Assembly (NCBI RefSeq): GCF_000739875.1
Contig: NZ_BBJR01000041.1
Location: 1-64,000, forward strand
Source: Comamonas aquatica NBRC 14918
GTDB taxonomy: Bacteria; Pseudomonadota; Gammaproteobacteria; Burkholderiales; Burkholderiaceae_C
Length of the DNA: 64,000 bases
Reading direction: 5' to 3'
In this document: piece after piece, positions 44,794 through 53,632 of the stretch
How the letters are laid out: each line of letters starts with the position of its first letter
How positions within the stretch are numbered: the first letter of the stretch is position 1
The notes under the pieces: generated by a model
Told to the model about the DNA's origin: nothing
Seen by the model: the letters and a program-made list of their open reading frames with translations, nothing else
Database searches by the model: none
Made by a program: the position numbers and the translations under genes

Positions 44794-45294
44794 ATGTCGA
44801 CTTCCAATTACGAAGGCCCCCGCGGCGGCGACTATGCGCGCTACGTCGATGAACTGCTGCGCGCCAGCCCGCTGCACCAGAGCCTGGGGCGGGTGCTGCG
44901 GGAGGCCAGCCGCAGCGATTTCTCCGGCGAGGTGCTGTCCCCTGGAGCCCAACCGGGCTCCGTGCTGACGCGGGTGCGCGAGCGGGCCCAGGCCGCCATG
45001 GCCCAGGCGCAGCAGCAGGCGCAGACCGCCAGCCGCAGCCCGGCCGGCAAGACGTCGCCCAAGAAGGCCGGCGACCGCCCAGCGCGCGCGGCGCGGCAGG
45101 CACCGCCGAAGCCGGCCACGCCTGCCGCGGGCCCGCGCAGCCCCTGGTTCCGGATCACTCCGGGACGTGTGGTGGGCTTGCTGATCCTGGCCGTCCTCAG
45201 CGTGGCCCTGCCCGGCTTGGGGGCGCTGGTGCTGCTGTTTGCCATCATCAACGCGGTGCGCCGCGGCATTCGTTCGGCCAGCGAATCGGCCTGA
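44794..45294 (+). CDS. hypothetical protein with C-terminal membrane anchor
   Basis: 166 residues. N-terminal soluble helical part ([27 protein letters not shown]), a charged Ala/Gln/Pro-rich middle (about 60-115, likely disordered), then one hydrophobic segment (about 125-155, [27 protein letters not shown]) near the C-terminus and a short basic end ([10 protein letters not shown]). GAGG nine bases before the ATG. Between coaBC and dut, 35 bases after coaBC, so probably one transcript. No family recognised. Confidence 0.75.
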   Translation: MSTSNYEGPRGGDYARYVDELLRASPLHQSLGRVLREASRSDFSGEVLSPGAQPGSVLTRVRERAQAAMAQAQQQAQTASRSPAGKTSPKKAGDRPARAARQAPPKPATPAAGPRSPWFRITPGRVVGLLILAVLSVALPGLGALVLLFAIINAVRRGIRSASESA

Positions 45295-45398
45295 CATGCC
45301 CGCGCGTGCCGCTGCGGTGGCCCGTCCCCGGCACAATCCGTGCCTTCTTTGTTTTGCCTGGACCGCCACCGTGGCGGCCGGCACCGAATCCCTTTGTT

Positions 45399-45848
45399 AT
45401 GAACGTTGACCTGAAGATCCTGGATGCGCGCCTGCGCGAGAACATGCCCGCCTATGCCACCCCTGGCAGCGCTGGCCTGGATTTGCGCGCCTGCATCGAC
45501 GCGCCGATCACGCTGGAGCCCGGCCAGTGGCAGCTGATTCCCACCGGCATGGCCATCTACCTGAAGGACCCGGGCTACGCCGCCATGATCTTGCCGCGCT
45601 CGGGCCTGGGTCACAAGCACGGCATCGTGCTGGGCAATCTGGTCGGCCTGATCGACTCCGACTACCAGGGCCAGCTGATGGTCAGCGCCTGGAACCGTTC
45701 GCCCACCGCCTTCACCCTGCAGCCCATGGACCGCCTGGCCCAGCTGGTGGTCGTGCCCGTGGTGCAGCCCACGTTCAACTTGGTGGACGAATTCGAAGCC
45801 GTGTCCGAGCGCGGCGAAGGCGGCTACGGCTCGACCGGCAAGCAGTAA
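45399..45848 (+). CDS. dut: dUTP diphosphatase
   Basis: 149 residues, homotrimeric dUTPase. The five motifs are present: [58 protein letters not shown] and [14 protein letters not shown]. Hydrolyses dUTP to dUMP and pyrophosphate, keeping uracil out of DNA. The ATG at 45399 fits the family; the open frame begins earlier. Third gene of coaBC-hyp-dut. Confidence 0.97.
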   Translation: MNVDLKILDARLRENMPAYATPGSAGLDLRACIDAPITLEPGQWQLIPTGMAIYLKDPGYAAMILPRSGLGHKHGIVLGNLVGLIDSDYQGQLMVSAWNRSPTAFTLQPMDRLAQLVVVPVVQPTFNLVDEFEAVSERGEGGYGSTGKQ

Positions 45849-46126
45849 GCTCCGGTACGTCGCCCCAGCGGCCTCGGTTCCTGGGCGAAGGGCGGTGGCC
45901 CCGGACTGCGCCCCGAATGCCCGGCGGCGCTCCTTCTGCGGGGAAACTGCCGTGGCAGACGGGCCTGAGCACAGCGGCAACGCTCACTCTTTTGTGAGCA
46001 AGTGTGAGGGCCGTCGTCCCGGCTGTGGGCGGCTGCGTTGAAACTCCGAACACATGGGGCTCCGGCATGGGCCGAGCCGCCCGCTCTGCGGCCCCGCGTG
46101 TCCCGCCCACGTGACCCGGAGTTTTT
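45849..46126. other. intergenic stretch
   Basis: 278 bases between dut and a glycine-zipper protein gene. No gene supported. No strong terminator with a T tract found. Confidence 0.35.
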
Positions 46127-46675
46127 ATGCATCCTCTTTCCCATTGGCCCCGTCTTGCCGCTGCCGCCAGCGTGGCGCTGTTGCTGAGTGCCTGTGCCGG
46201 CTATCCCGGCCAGCCCGGCAATGGCTATCCCCGCACGGCCTATCCCACGGCCCCCCAGCCGGTGACCAGCTACCCGGTGCCGGCCTATCCCGCCACCAGC
46301 TACCCGGTCCAGCAGGGCGGCGGCATGTACGGCCAGATGGCCTATGGCCAAATCGCCCACATCGAGACCGTGCGCGTGCAGGATTCCAGCGGCATTGGTG
46401 CAGGCGGTGCGATTGTCGGTGGTGTGGTCGGCGGGGTGCTGGGGCGCCAGGTCGGCAAAGGCACGGGCCGCGACCTGGCGACGATTGCCGGTGTGGTCGG
46501 CGGTGCGCTGGCCGGCAATGCGGTGCAAAACAACATGGGGGGCAGCGTGCGCGACATCTACCGCGTGACCGTGCAGCTGCAGGACGGCAGCCAGCGCAGC
46601 TTCGACTATCCCAACCCGCCGCCTTTCCGCATCGGCGACAACGTGCGCGTGGACGGCAACCAGATCTACCGCTGA
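46127..46675 (+). CDS. glycine-zipper 2TM lipoprotein, SlyB/Pcp-like
   Basis: 182 residues. Lipoprotein signal ending LLLSAC, then a Tyr/Pro-rich spacer (about 25-60, repeated YP). The 2TM glycine zipper follows (GAGGAIVGGVVGGVLGRQVG and a second segment, about 85-130), then a beta-rich C-terminal domain (IYRVTVQLQDGSQRSFDYPN, FRIGDNVRVDGNQIYR). Resembles SlyB/Pcp outer-membrane lipoproteins, which in enterobacteria belong to PhoPQ-controlled envelope-stress responses. GGAG ten bases before the ATG. It lies 220 bases from a PhoQ-like kinase gene in convergent orientation, an appealing but unproven link. Confidence 0.88.
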   Translation: MHPLSHWPRLAAAASVALLLSACAGYPGQPGNGYPRTAYPTAPQPVTSYPVPAYPATSYPVQQGGGMYGQMAYGQIAHIETVRVQDSSGIGAGGAIVGGVVGGVLGRQVGKGTGRDLATIAGVVGGALAGNAVQNNMGGSVRDIYRVTVQLQDGSQRSFDYPNPPPFRIGDNVRVDGNQIYR

Positions 46676-46829
46676 TCCCGGGCCGCTGGCGCGGGCCTGT
46701 GGGCCCGCGTCCGCAGCACTGCATTTTCAACATGCAGAGCAGCCAGCGCAGTGGCTGTGCGCGTACTAGGCTGAAAACCTTCGGCCTGCCGGCGGCGGAT
46801 CTGCCATCCACGTTGGTGTGGACTCTCGA

Positions 46830-46873
46830 ATCCATAGCTGCTAGCGCACAGCCAGCAAGCACTGCAGGCCAAA
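46830..46873. repeat. palindromic element, near-consensus copy
   Basis: CCATAGCTGCTAGCGC with right arm CAGCAAGCACTGC. This is the left arm in its most complete form in the window. It lies between the convergent glycine-zipper and histidine-kinase genes. Confidence 0.6.
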
Positions 46874-46893
46874 ATCATGCTGCATTTCTGGCT

Positions 46894-48324
46894 TCAGTGC
46901 GATGCAGGCCGTGTGGCCTCCGTGGCCACGGCCGGCAGGCACAGGCGCATGCGCAGTCCGCCCAGGGGTGCGCTGTCGGCCTGCACCGAGCCACCATAGG
47001 TCTGGGCCAGCTCCCGCACGATGTCCAGGCCCAGGCCGGCGCCGGGGCACTGCTCATCCAGGCGCTCGCCCCGCTCGAAGATGCGCTGGCGCTCGGCAGG
47101 GGGAATGCCGGGGCCGTCGTCGTCCACGGTGAAACACAGCAAGTCGCCGTCGCGCTGCACGCCCAGCTGCACCTGGCTGCGCGCCCATTTGCCGGCGTTG
47201 TCCAGCAGATTGCCCAGCATCTCGAACAGGTCCTGGGCCTCGCCGCGGAAGGCCAGTGCCGGTGCGGCCTCGCCCACCTGCACGAACTGCACCGAGCGCG
47301 CCGTGTGCAGGCGCTGCATGGTGCGCAGCAGGGCCTGCATCGGCCCCTGCACCGGTGTGCGCAGGCCGGTGGCGCGGATGGCGGCGGCCGCGCGGGCGCG
47401 GGCCAGGTGGTGGTCCACCTGGCGCTGCGCCGTGGCCACCTGCTCTTGCACCAGGCGCGCCAGCGGCGTGTCGTCCTGGGCGGCGGCATTGCCGAGGATG
47501 CTCAGCGGCGTGTGCACCGCATGCGCCAGGTTGCCGGCCTGGGTGCGGGCGCGTTGCACGATGTCGGCATTCGCCCCCAGCACATGGTTGAACTCATTGA
47601 TCAGCGGCTGCAGCTCGTCGGGGAACTGGCCGTCCAGCTGGGTGGCCTCGCCGGTGCGCACCGTGGCCAGGCGCTGGCGCAGCAGGTCCAGCGGTTGCAG
47701 GGCCAGCTGCAGCTGCACGGCAACGGCCACCGCCAGGCCCAGCGCCAGCGTGCCCAGGGCGGCCAGCAGCATGGTGGTGAAGCGCTGCACCGGCTCGGCC
47801 ACCAGGGCCTGGTCGGCCGCCACGGTCAGGCGCAGCAGGGGGGCTTCAGCCTCGGGCAGTTGCAGCGGCCGGCTGACGGCCACCAGCTGGTGGTTCTGGC
47901 TGTCACGCAGTTGCAGCACGGCGTGGCCGCTGCGCGCCGTGCCGGGAAAGGCCGTGTCCTGCGGCAGGGGCAGCACCTGGTCCCACAGGGAGCGCGAGCG
48001 CACCACGCCCAGCTGGGCCGGGCCTTGCTCGGGCAGCAGGTCCACCTGCCAGTACAGGCCGGACAGCGGGGCGTTCAGGCGTACATCCCCGGCCATGGGC
48101 AGCACTTCCACCCGCTGCGCGGCATCCAGGTTGACGCTGGCGCTGAGCTGGTCCAGCTGGCGCACCAGCTCTCCTTGCAATTGCTGGTTGACGTGTTCAT
48201 GGAACAGGCCGCGCAGGCCCCAGCCCGCCACGGCCATCGCCAGTGCCATCCAGGCCAGCGTGCCCAGCAGCAGGCGCTTGCGCAGCGAGCCATGGCGCAG
48301 CGACAGGGCGTGTGGCAGCTTCAC
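46894..48324 (-). CDS. PhoQ-like sensor histidine kinase
   Basis: 476 residues, GTG start. Two membrane helices (about 18-40 and 183-205) bracket a periplasmic sensor of about 140 residues. HAMP-like segment, then the H-box NLAHAVHTPLSILGNAA with the phospho-accepting His at about 268, the N-box EMLGNLLDNAGKWARSQVQL, and G-boxes VDDDGPGIPP and GAGLGLDIVRELAQTYGG. The H- and N-boxes resemble PhoQ (H-S-L-K-T-P-L and LDNACKY) more than EnvZ or QseC. GTG overlaps the response-regulator stop by 4 nt (GTGA). Likely senses envelope or cation status; the ligand is unknown. Confidence 0.92.
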   Translation of the reverse strand: MKLPHALSLRHGSLRKRLLLGTLAWMALAMAVAGWGLRGLFHEHVNQQLQGELVRQLDQLSASVNLDAAQRVEVLPMAGDVRLNAPLSGLYWQVDLLPEQGPAQLGVVRSRSLWDQVLPLPQDTAFPGTARSGHAVLQLRDSQNHQLVAVSRPLQLPEAEAPLLRLTVAADQALVAEPVQRFTTMLLAALGTLALGLAVAVAVQLQLALQPLDLLRQRLATVRTGEATQLDGQFPDELQPLINEFNHVLGANADIVQRARTQAGNLAHAVHTPLSILGNAAAQDDTPLARLVQEQVATAQRQVDHHLARARAAAAIRATGLRTPVQGPMQALLRTMQRLHTARSVQFVQVGEAAPALAFRGEAQDLFEMLGNLLDNAGKWARSQVQLGVQRDGDLLCFTVDDDGPGIPPAERQRIFERGERLDEQCPGAGLGLDIVRELAQTYGGSVQADSAPLGGLRMRLCLPAVATEATRPASH

Positions 48325-48992
48325 GCCGCACCTTCCACAGGCAGCAGGCGGTAGCCCAGGCCGCGCACGGTCTCGATGCTGCCGGGCGGCAGCTTCTTGC
48401 GCAGGCGGCCCACGAAGACCTCGATGGTGTTGGAGTCGCGTTCGCTGTCCTGCGGGTACAGGTGCTCCGACAGCTCGGTGCGCGACAGCACTTCGCCCAC
48501 GCGCTGCATCAGCAGCGACAGCAGCTTGAACTCGTGGCTGGTCAGCGCCAGCGGCTGGCCATCGACCGAGACCGTGGCCTGGCGCGTGTCCAGCCGGATG
48601 CTGCCGCACTGCCAATCGGCGCTGCTGTGCGGCGACAGGCGGCGCAGCAGGGCGCGCAGCCGGGCCAGCAGCTCTTCCATGTGAAAAGGCTTGGCTAGGT
48701 AGTCGTCGGCCCCTGCATCCATGCCGGTGACCTTCTCGTGCCAGGCGCTGCGCGCCGTCAGGATCAGCACGGGCATGCTGCGCCCCAGGGCGCGCCAGTG
48801 GCGCAGCACGCTCAGGCCGTCGACCACGGGCAGGCCCAGGTCCAGCACCACGGCGTCAAAATCCTCGACCTCGCCCAGGTAGCGCGCGGTGGCGCCGTCG
48901 GCGGCGGTCTCCACCGTGTGGCCGGCGGCCTCGATGGCTTGGGCCAGCTGGGTGCACAGCGTGGGTTCATCTTCCACCACCAGGATGCGCAT
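48321..48992 (-). CDS. OmpR/PhoP-family response regulator
   Basis: 223 residues. Receiver domain (1-115) with EDEPTL acidic pair, phospho-acceptor Asp in VVLDLGLP (about residue 51), Thr in LILTARSAW and Lys in LAKPFHMEEL. Winged-helix DNA-binding domain (125-220): LTSHEFKLLSLLMQRVGEVL, NTIEVFVGRLRKKL, ETVRGLGYRLL. Its start overlaps the PepSY gene stop by one base and its stop overlaps the kinase start, so the three are one translational unit. A GATGAA direct repeat with an 11-bp step in the divergent promoter region is a probable binding site. Confidence 0.95.
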   Translation of the reverse strand: MRILVVEDEPTLCTQLAQAIEAAGHTVETAADGATARYLGEVEDFDAVVLDLGLPVVDGLSVLRHWRALGRSMPVLILTARSAWHEKVTGMDAGADDYLAKPFHMEELLARLRALLRRLSPHSSADWQCGSIRLDTRQATVSVDGQPLALTSHEFKLLSLLMQRVGEVLSRTELSEHLYPQDSERDSNTIEVFVGRLRKKLPPGSIETVRGLGYRLLPVEGAA

Positions 48993-49351
48993 CAGTCCTG
49001 CCCCTTTCTGCGCACGCTGAGCACGCGGCCGTCGACGGCATCCACCTTCAGCTTGCTCAGCTGACCATTCGGGTGCAGCAGCCGCATCTCATAGATGAAG
49101 TGGCCATCGTCGTGCTCGAACTCCACCTTCAGCACCTGCCCCTGGTACTGGCGCTCCACCTGGTCGAGCACGGTGCGCAGCGGCAGCACCTTGCCCTGCT
49201 GCAGCGCCTGGCGTGCCAGCTCGTGGTCGCTTTCGTCGGAGTGGGCCTGGGGCAGGTCCAGGCCGGCGCCCAGCCACAGCGCGCCACCCAGCGCAAAGGC
49301 GCCCAGCAGCGGGGGCCAGCGAAGGCGGGACAGTGAAGAGCGGGTGACCAT
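48992..49351 (-). CDS. PepSY domain protein upstream of the two-component genes
   Basis: 119 residues. N-terminal signal or anchor helix (about 12-32, LLGAFALGGALWLGAGLDL), then a PepSY unit: ELARQALQQGKVLPLRTVLD, VLKVEFEHDDGHFIYEMRLL, GQLSKLKVDAVDGRVL. Periplasmic. PepSY proteins next to PhoPQ-type systems may tune the sensor. First gene of the PepSY-regulator-kinase operon and divergent from a second PepSY gene. ATG start; upstream GAGG about eight bases away. Confidence 0.88.
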   Translation of the reverse strand: MVTRSSLSRLRWPPLLGAFALGGALWLGAGLDLPQAHSDESDHELARQALQQGKVLPLRTVLDQVERQYQGQVLKVEFEHDDGHFIYEMRLLHPNGQLSKLKVDAVDGRVLSVRRKGQD

Positions 49352-49401
49352 GGCAATGCTTCCTCGTGCAGGTGAACACCCGCAACTTATACCGACAGGG
49401 T

Positions 49402-49418
49402 GATGAATGGCAGATGAA
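49402..49418. promoter_or_regulatory. candidate response-regulator box (direct repeat)
   Basis: GATGAA-N5-GATGAA: two identical hexamers 11 bp apart, one helical turn, the layout bound by OmpR-family dimers (compare CTTAA-type PmrA/QseB boxes). It lies in the 163-base divergent region between the two PepSY genes, so one site could control both transcripts. Confidence 0.5.
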
Positions 49419-49514
49419 CAGGTGCTTCAGCATGCATTCACCCTGGGTTTTGAAGAATGACTTCAGGCCAGCACGGTGCTGGTCCTGCATCACACCCACA
49501 AGGAGTTCTTCACC

Positions 49515-49850
49515 ATGTACACACAGCAGTTTGCCACCGTTCGCCGTCTCGCCGCCGCCACTTTGCTGGCGGGTCTGGCCGTCGGCGCCATCGCCCAGAC
49601 CACCGCTTCCTCCCCAGCCACTGCACCCACGGCCCCTGCCGCCCAGACCGCGACCACCGTCCCGGGGCCGCAGCTGAACATCCGCCAGGTGTATGACCGC
49701 CTGGAGGCCGCCGGCTACCGCGATCTGCGCGAGGTGGAGTGGTCCGATGGCCGCTACGAAGTCAAGGCCCGCAACGCCCAGGGCGAACGCGTGAAGCTGG
49801 ACGTGGACGGCAACACTGGCGCCGTGCTGCGCAGCCGCGTCAAGCATTGA
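49515..49850 (+). CDS. PepSY domain periplasmic protein
   Basis: 111 residues. Signal peptide MYTQQFATVRRLAAATLLAG, cleavage near AIAQ, a Thr/Pro/Ala linker (about 30-55), then one PepSY-like unit (NIRQVYDRLEAAGYRDLREV, YEVKARNAQGERVKLDVDGN). AAGGAG nine bases before the ATG. Followed after 59 bases by the ferric-reductase-like gene on the same strand. Probably a target of the divergent two-component system, by analogy with similar divergons. Confidence 0.88.
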   Translation: MYTQQFATVRRLAAATLLAGLAVGAIAQTTASSPATAPTAPAAQTATTVPGPQLNIRQVYDRLEAAGYRDLREVEWSDGRYEVKARNAQGERVKLDVDGNTGAVLRSRVKH

Positions 49851-49909
49851 GAACGGGCAGGGCGGCCTGGGGTTGCCCTGCGTAGCATCGGAACCAGCAA
49901 GGAGGATGT

Positions 49910-51280
49910 ATGCGTGTGCGGATCGCTTTCGGAGCGTGGTGGCTGGGGCTGACCCTGGCGTGGATGGCGGTGGCGGCCCCCTGGGTGGGCGGCGCTGGCG
50001 TGGCGGAGCCCACGTTCTGGTGGCAGTTGCGCCAGCAGGGGCTGTACCTCAGCGGCGTCTGGAGCATCGGCATGATGTCGCTGGTCATGCTGCTGTCGCT
50101 GCGCCAGCGCTGGATGGAATGGCCCCTGGGCGGCATGGACCAGGTCTACCGCCTGCACAAATGGGCCGGCATCGGCGCCGCCGTGGCTGCGGTCATGCAC
50201 TGGGGGGCCAAGGAATCCAGTGGGCTGATCAAGGACGTCTGGGGGAGCGCAGGGCGCCCGGCACGCGACGCCGTCCTGGCCTGGGCCGTGGATTGGCGCG
50301 GCACCGCCAAGGACCTGGGGGAGTGGGCCTTCTACGCCCTGCTGGCCTTGGTGGTCCTGACGCTGTGGCAGCGCCTGCTGCCCTATCGGCCCTGGCGCCG
50401 CCTGCACCGCGTGATGCCGGCGCTGTACCTGATGCTGGCCTTCCATACGCTGGCGTTGATGCCGCTGTCGTTCTGGCGCCTGCCCATGGGGGGCTTGATG
50501 GCGGTGCTGCTGGGCGTTGGCAGCGCCGCCGCCCTGTGGTCACTGGCAGGGCGCATCGGCCGTGGGCGCAACAGCCATCGGGGGCAGGTGCATGCGGTGC
50601 AGCTGCTGGGGCCGGTGGCCGGTCGGGATCCGCTGGAAGTGCTGTGCGCTATGCCGACCACCTGGCAGGGGCACCAGCCCGGGCAATTCGTGTTTGCCAG
50701 CTTCGAGGGGCTGGAGGGGCCACACCCTTTCACCATCGCCAGTGCGCCGGGCAGTTGCGGCAGCACCGCCGATGGGCGCCCGCTGCTGCGCCTGGTCATC
50801 AAGCCGCTGGGCGACTACACGCGCAGCCTGCATGCGGCCCTGCAGCCGGGGCAGACCGTGCGCATCGAAGGGCCGTACGGGCATTTCGACGGGCAGGGCG
50901 CCCAGGCGCGCACCCAGGTCTGGGTGGCGGGGGGCGTGGGGGTGACGCCGTTTCTGGCCTTGCTGGAGGCACGGCAGCCCGGTGCAGCGCAGACCGAGGT
51001 GCTGCAGCCGGCGCACCTGCACTACTGCACCCGCAATGCGGCGCAAGATGCCGTGCTACCCCGGGTGCGGCAGCTGTGCCAGCAGGCGCAACCCCCGGTG
51101 CACCTGCAGGTGCACGATGCGGCCCAGGGTGACTGCCTGCGCCCAGAACACCTGGTGCCGCATGGCACGGCCCTGGACATCTGGCTGTGCGGGCCCGCCG
51201 GGCTGGGGCAGGCGGTGCGCCAAGCGGCCGATCGCCAGCGTGGCTGGCGCCTGCACCAGGAGGCGTTCCAGATGCGCTGA
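49910..51280 (+). CDS. ferric-reductase-like flavocytochrome
   Basis: 456 residues. Membrane part (about 1-215) with six hydrophobic helices and heme-type His pairs (VYRLHKWAGIGAAVAAVMHW and RRLHRVMPALYLMLAFHTLA). Then a ferredoxin-reductase domain (about 230-455): FAD site HPFTIASAPG, GDYTRSL, RIEGPYGHFDG, NAD(P)H site WVAGGVGVTPFLALLEA and LDIWLCGPAGLG. It is probably an inner-membrane electron-transfer protein that reduces metal or quinone-like acceptors on the periplasmic side. Ribosome-binding AAGGAGG before the ATG. Pairs with the PepSY gene upstream, linking it to the two-component locus. Confidence 0.9.
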   Translation: MRVRIAFGAWWLGLTLAWMAVAAPWVGGAGVAEPTFWWQLRQQGLYLSGVWSIGMMSLVMLLSLRQRWMEWPLGGMDQVYRLHKWAGIGAAVAAVMHWGAKESSGLIKDVWGSAGRPARDAVLAWAVDWRGTAKDLGEWAFYALLALVVLTLWQRLLPYRPWRRLHRVMPALYLMLAFHTLALMPLSFWRLPMGGLMAVLLGVGSAAALWSLAGRIGRGRNSHRGQVHAVQLLGPVAGRDPLEVLCAMPTTWQGHQPGQFVFASFEGLEGPHPFTIASAPGSCGSTADGRPLLRLVIKPLGDYTRSLHAALQPGQTVRIEGPYGHFDGQGAQARTQVWVAGGVGVTPFLALLEARQPGAAQTEVLQPAHLHYCTRNAAQDAVLPRVRQLCQQAQPPVHLQVHDAAQGDCLRPEHLVPHGTALDIWLCGPAGLGQAVRQAADRQRGWRLHQEAFQMR

Positions 51281-51285
51281 CCGTG

Positions 51286-51810
51286 TCAGTGCAGCAGGTC
51301 GCTGCCTGGCGCCTGGGGCTGGATGCGGAAAAAGCCCGTGCCCGCGCTGCCGCGGCCAACTTCTTCTTCCGTGGCTTCGCGTACGGCTTCGACCTTGATC
51401 TCGATGCGCAGGGCAATCCCGGCCAGGGGGTGGTTGCCGTCCAGCACCACATGCTCGGGGTAGATCTCGGTGATGGTGTACAGCGCATCCTTGGGGGCCT
51501 CGGGGTTGCAGCCTTGCGGCAGGGCGCTGCCTTCAAAGGTCATGCCCTCTTCCAGCTCCTGGGGGAAGAGTTCGCGCTTTTCCAGAAAGATCAGCGTGTC
51601 GATGTAGTCGCCAAAGGCGTCCTCGGGTTCTAGGTGCAGCTGCAGCGTGTCGCCCACCGTGTGGCCTTGCAGGGCTTCTTCGATGCGCTTGAGCAGGTCG
51701 TCGCCGCCGACGAGGAATTCCACGGGCTCGTCCAGCACGTCCAGTTCATCGCCCAGGGTGTCTTTGAGGGTCCAGGTCAGCGCGACCACGCATTGTTCTG
51801 TGATGTCCAT
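51286..51810 (-). CDS. FKBP-type peptidyl-prolyl isomerase, SlyD-like
   Basis: 174 residues. Core FKBP fold of the SlyD/FkpB kind: WTLKDTLGDELDVLDEPVEF, GGDDLLKRIEEALQGHTVGD, LEPEDAFGDYIDTLIFLEKRELFP (start of the insert-in-flap), VVLDGNHPLAGIALRIEIKV. The C-terminal tail is short and lacks the His/Cys metal-binding stretch of E. coli SlyD. Cytoplasmic folding helper. The ATG at 51810 (MDITEQCVVALTW) fits the family; the open frame begins earlier. Convergent with the ferric-reductase-like gene, ending five bases from it. Confidence 0.93.
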   Translation of the reverse strand: MDITEQCVVALTWTLKDTLGDELDVLDEPVEFLVGGDDLLKRIEEALQGHTVGDTLQLHLEPEDAFGDYIDTLIFLEKRELFPQELEEGMTFEGSALPQGCNPEAPKDALYTITEIYPEHVVLDGNHPLAGIALRIEIKVEAVREATEEEVGRGSAGTGFFRIQPQAPGSDLLH

Positions 51811-51969
51811 GAGTTGCAGCCTTGTGCGGCCAGTGCCGCAGAGGAAAAAAGAAAACGGCCGGCTGCGCAGCACCCCGTGGGGGGCGCGCAGGCGGCGCAC
51901 TGGGCGGGATTTTCCCATGGCTGTCCAGGTCTGGCTGTGTGCCGGGCATTGCCAGTCCCGGGCCACCCG

Positions 51970-53421
51970 TCAGAATGGGTAGTGGCGTTCGCGGGTCTGC
52001 ATGGTGATCCAGCGGGTGTCGGTGAAGGCATCGATGCCGGCCTGGCCGCCAAAGCGGCCATAGCCCGAGGCCTTGACGCCGCCAAACGGCATCTGGGCTT
52101 CGTCGTGCACTGTCGGGCCGTTGATGTGACAGATGCCGGTTTCCAGGCGTGCCGCGACCTGCCAGGCGCGGGCCGTGTCGCGCCCGTAGACGGCCGAGGA
52201 CAGCCCAAACTCGTTGTCATTGGCGACGGCAATCGCCTGCTCGACCCCGCGTACCCGCACGATGGCCTTGACCGGCGCAAAGGTCTCTTCGCGGAAGATG
52301 TCCATGTCGGCCGTCACATGGTCCAGCAGCGTGGCGGGCATCAGCGTGCTGCTGGCCTTGCCGCCGCACAGCAACCGGGCACCCTTGGCCAGGGCATCGT
52401 CGATCAGCGCATTCGCGCGGTGCACAGTCTGCATGTCCACCACCGACCCCAGCACCACCGGCCCCTGGCGCGGATCACCCAGCGGCAGCGCCTGGGCGCG
52501 GGCCGTGAGCCGGGCCACAAAGTCGTCGGCGACCTGCTCGTCCACGATGATGCGTTCGGTCGACATGCAAATCTGCCCCGAATTGGCAAAGGCACCAAAG
52601 GTGCAGCCCGCCACGGCCGCCGGGATGTCGGCATCGTCCAGCACGATGAAGGGAGCCTTGCCGCCCAGCTCCAGGATCGCGGGCTTGAGGTGCCGGGCCG
52701 CAGTCTGGCCGATGAGGCGGCCCACGCGCGTGGAGCCGGTGAAATTGACGCGGCGCACGGCCGGGTGGGCGATCATGGCCTCGACCACGGCCGCGGCATC
52801 CGCAGGGGCGTTGGTCACGAAATTCACCACACCGGCCGGCAGGCCGGCATCCTGAAGGGCTTCAATCACTAGCCCGTGCGTGGCGGGGCACAGCTCCGAA
52901 CCCTTGAGCACCACGGTGTTGCCGCAGGCCAAGGGGGTGGCAATCGCGCGCACGGCCAGGATGACCGGGGCATTCCATGGCGCAATCCCCAGCACCACGC
53001 CCGCGGGCTGGCGCACGGCCATGGCCACGCTGCCCGGAATGTTGGAGGGGATGATCTGCCCGCTGATCTGCGTGGTCAGTGCCGCGGCTTCCAGCAGCAT
53101 GTCGGCCGCCAGGTGCACGTTGAAGCTGGCCCAGAGGCCAGAAGCCCCGGTTTCCGCCGCCATCGCGGCCGCGATGGCCTCGCCCTTGGCCGCAAGGGCC
53201 TGAGAGGCCCGCATCAGCAGGGCACGGCGCTCCCCCGGCCCGATGGCAGCCCAGGCGGGGAAGGCCTGGGCGGCGGCATCGACGGCCGCCCGTGCATCGT
53301 CCGGCGTGGCGGCCGGTGCGCGCGTGGCCACCTGACCATCGAGTGGGTTGTGGCGGTCAAAGCTGGCGCCGCCGGTGGCTGTGGCGGCCTGACCGCCCAT
53401 CAGCAAGCTGGGTTGGAGCAT
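51970..53421 (-). CDS. aldehyde dehydrogenase (benzaldehyde/vanillin-type)
   Basis: 483 residues of the ALDH superfamily, NAD(P)-dependent. Visible: Asn in IAPWNAPVILA, the cofactor loop FTGSTRVGRLIG, general-base Glu in LELGGKAPFIVLDDAD, catalytic Cys in NSGQICMSTERIIV, and EETFAPVKAIVRV and PFGGVKASGYGRFGG near the end. Closest in layout to vanillin/salicylaldehyde dehydrogenases. Oxidises an aromatic or aliphatic aldehyde; the substrate is not certain. Monocistronic, 160 bases upstream of the SlyD-like gene on the same strand. Spacing to the divergent ribosomal-oxygenase gene is about 210 bases. Confidence 0.93.
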   Translation of the reverse strand: MLQPSLLMGGQAATATGGASFDRHNPLDGQVATRAPAATPDDARAAVDAAAQAFPAWAAIGPGERRALLMRASQALAAKGEAIAAAMAAETGASGLWASFNVHLAADMLLEAAALTTQISGQIIPSNIPGSVAMAVRQPAGVVLGIAPWNAPVILAVRAIATPLACGNTVVLKGSELCPATHGLVIEALQDAGLPAGVVNFVTNAPADAAAVVEAMIAHPAVRRVNFTGSTRVGRLIGQTAARHLKPAILELGGKAPFIVLDDADIPAAVAGCTFGAFANSGQICMSTERIIVDEQVADDFVARLTARAQALPLGDPRQGPVVLGSVVDMQTVHRANALIDDALAKGARLLCGGKASSTLMPATLLDHVTADMDIFREETFAPVKAIVRVRGVEQAIAVANDNEFGLSSAVYGRDTARAWQVAARLETGICHINGPTVHDEAQMPFGGVKASGYGRFGGQAGIDAFTDTRWITMQTRERHYPF

Positions 53422-53632
53422 GGGGCAAATCCTTTGCGGGAGAGGCTGTCAAGTATAAGGTCTGCGCTGGCCTACAGCCATGCGCCTGCCCGAAGGTCGG
53501 TGCAGGTGGGGCACCGGTGCGCCGGTCCTTATCAGGTGGACCTGCATGGTTGAGCTGTGCTGGGTCAAGCTCCGCGGGGCCGGTCATAAGACAATAGGGG
53601 CTGCTTTACAGAATCGTTGCCCGCTCTTTCCT

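Noticed and set aside
48321-48615. Longer histidine-kinase N-terminus inside the regulator gene
   Set aside because: The open frame extends into the regulator antiphase; the GTG at 48324 in a GTGA overlap gives the proper first membrane helix.
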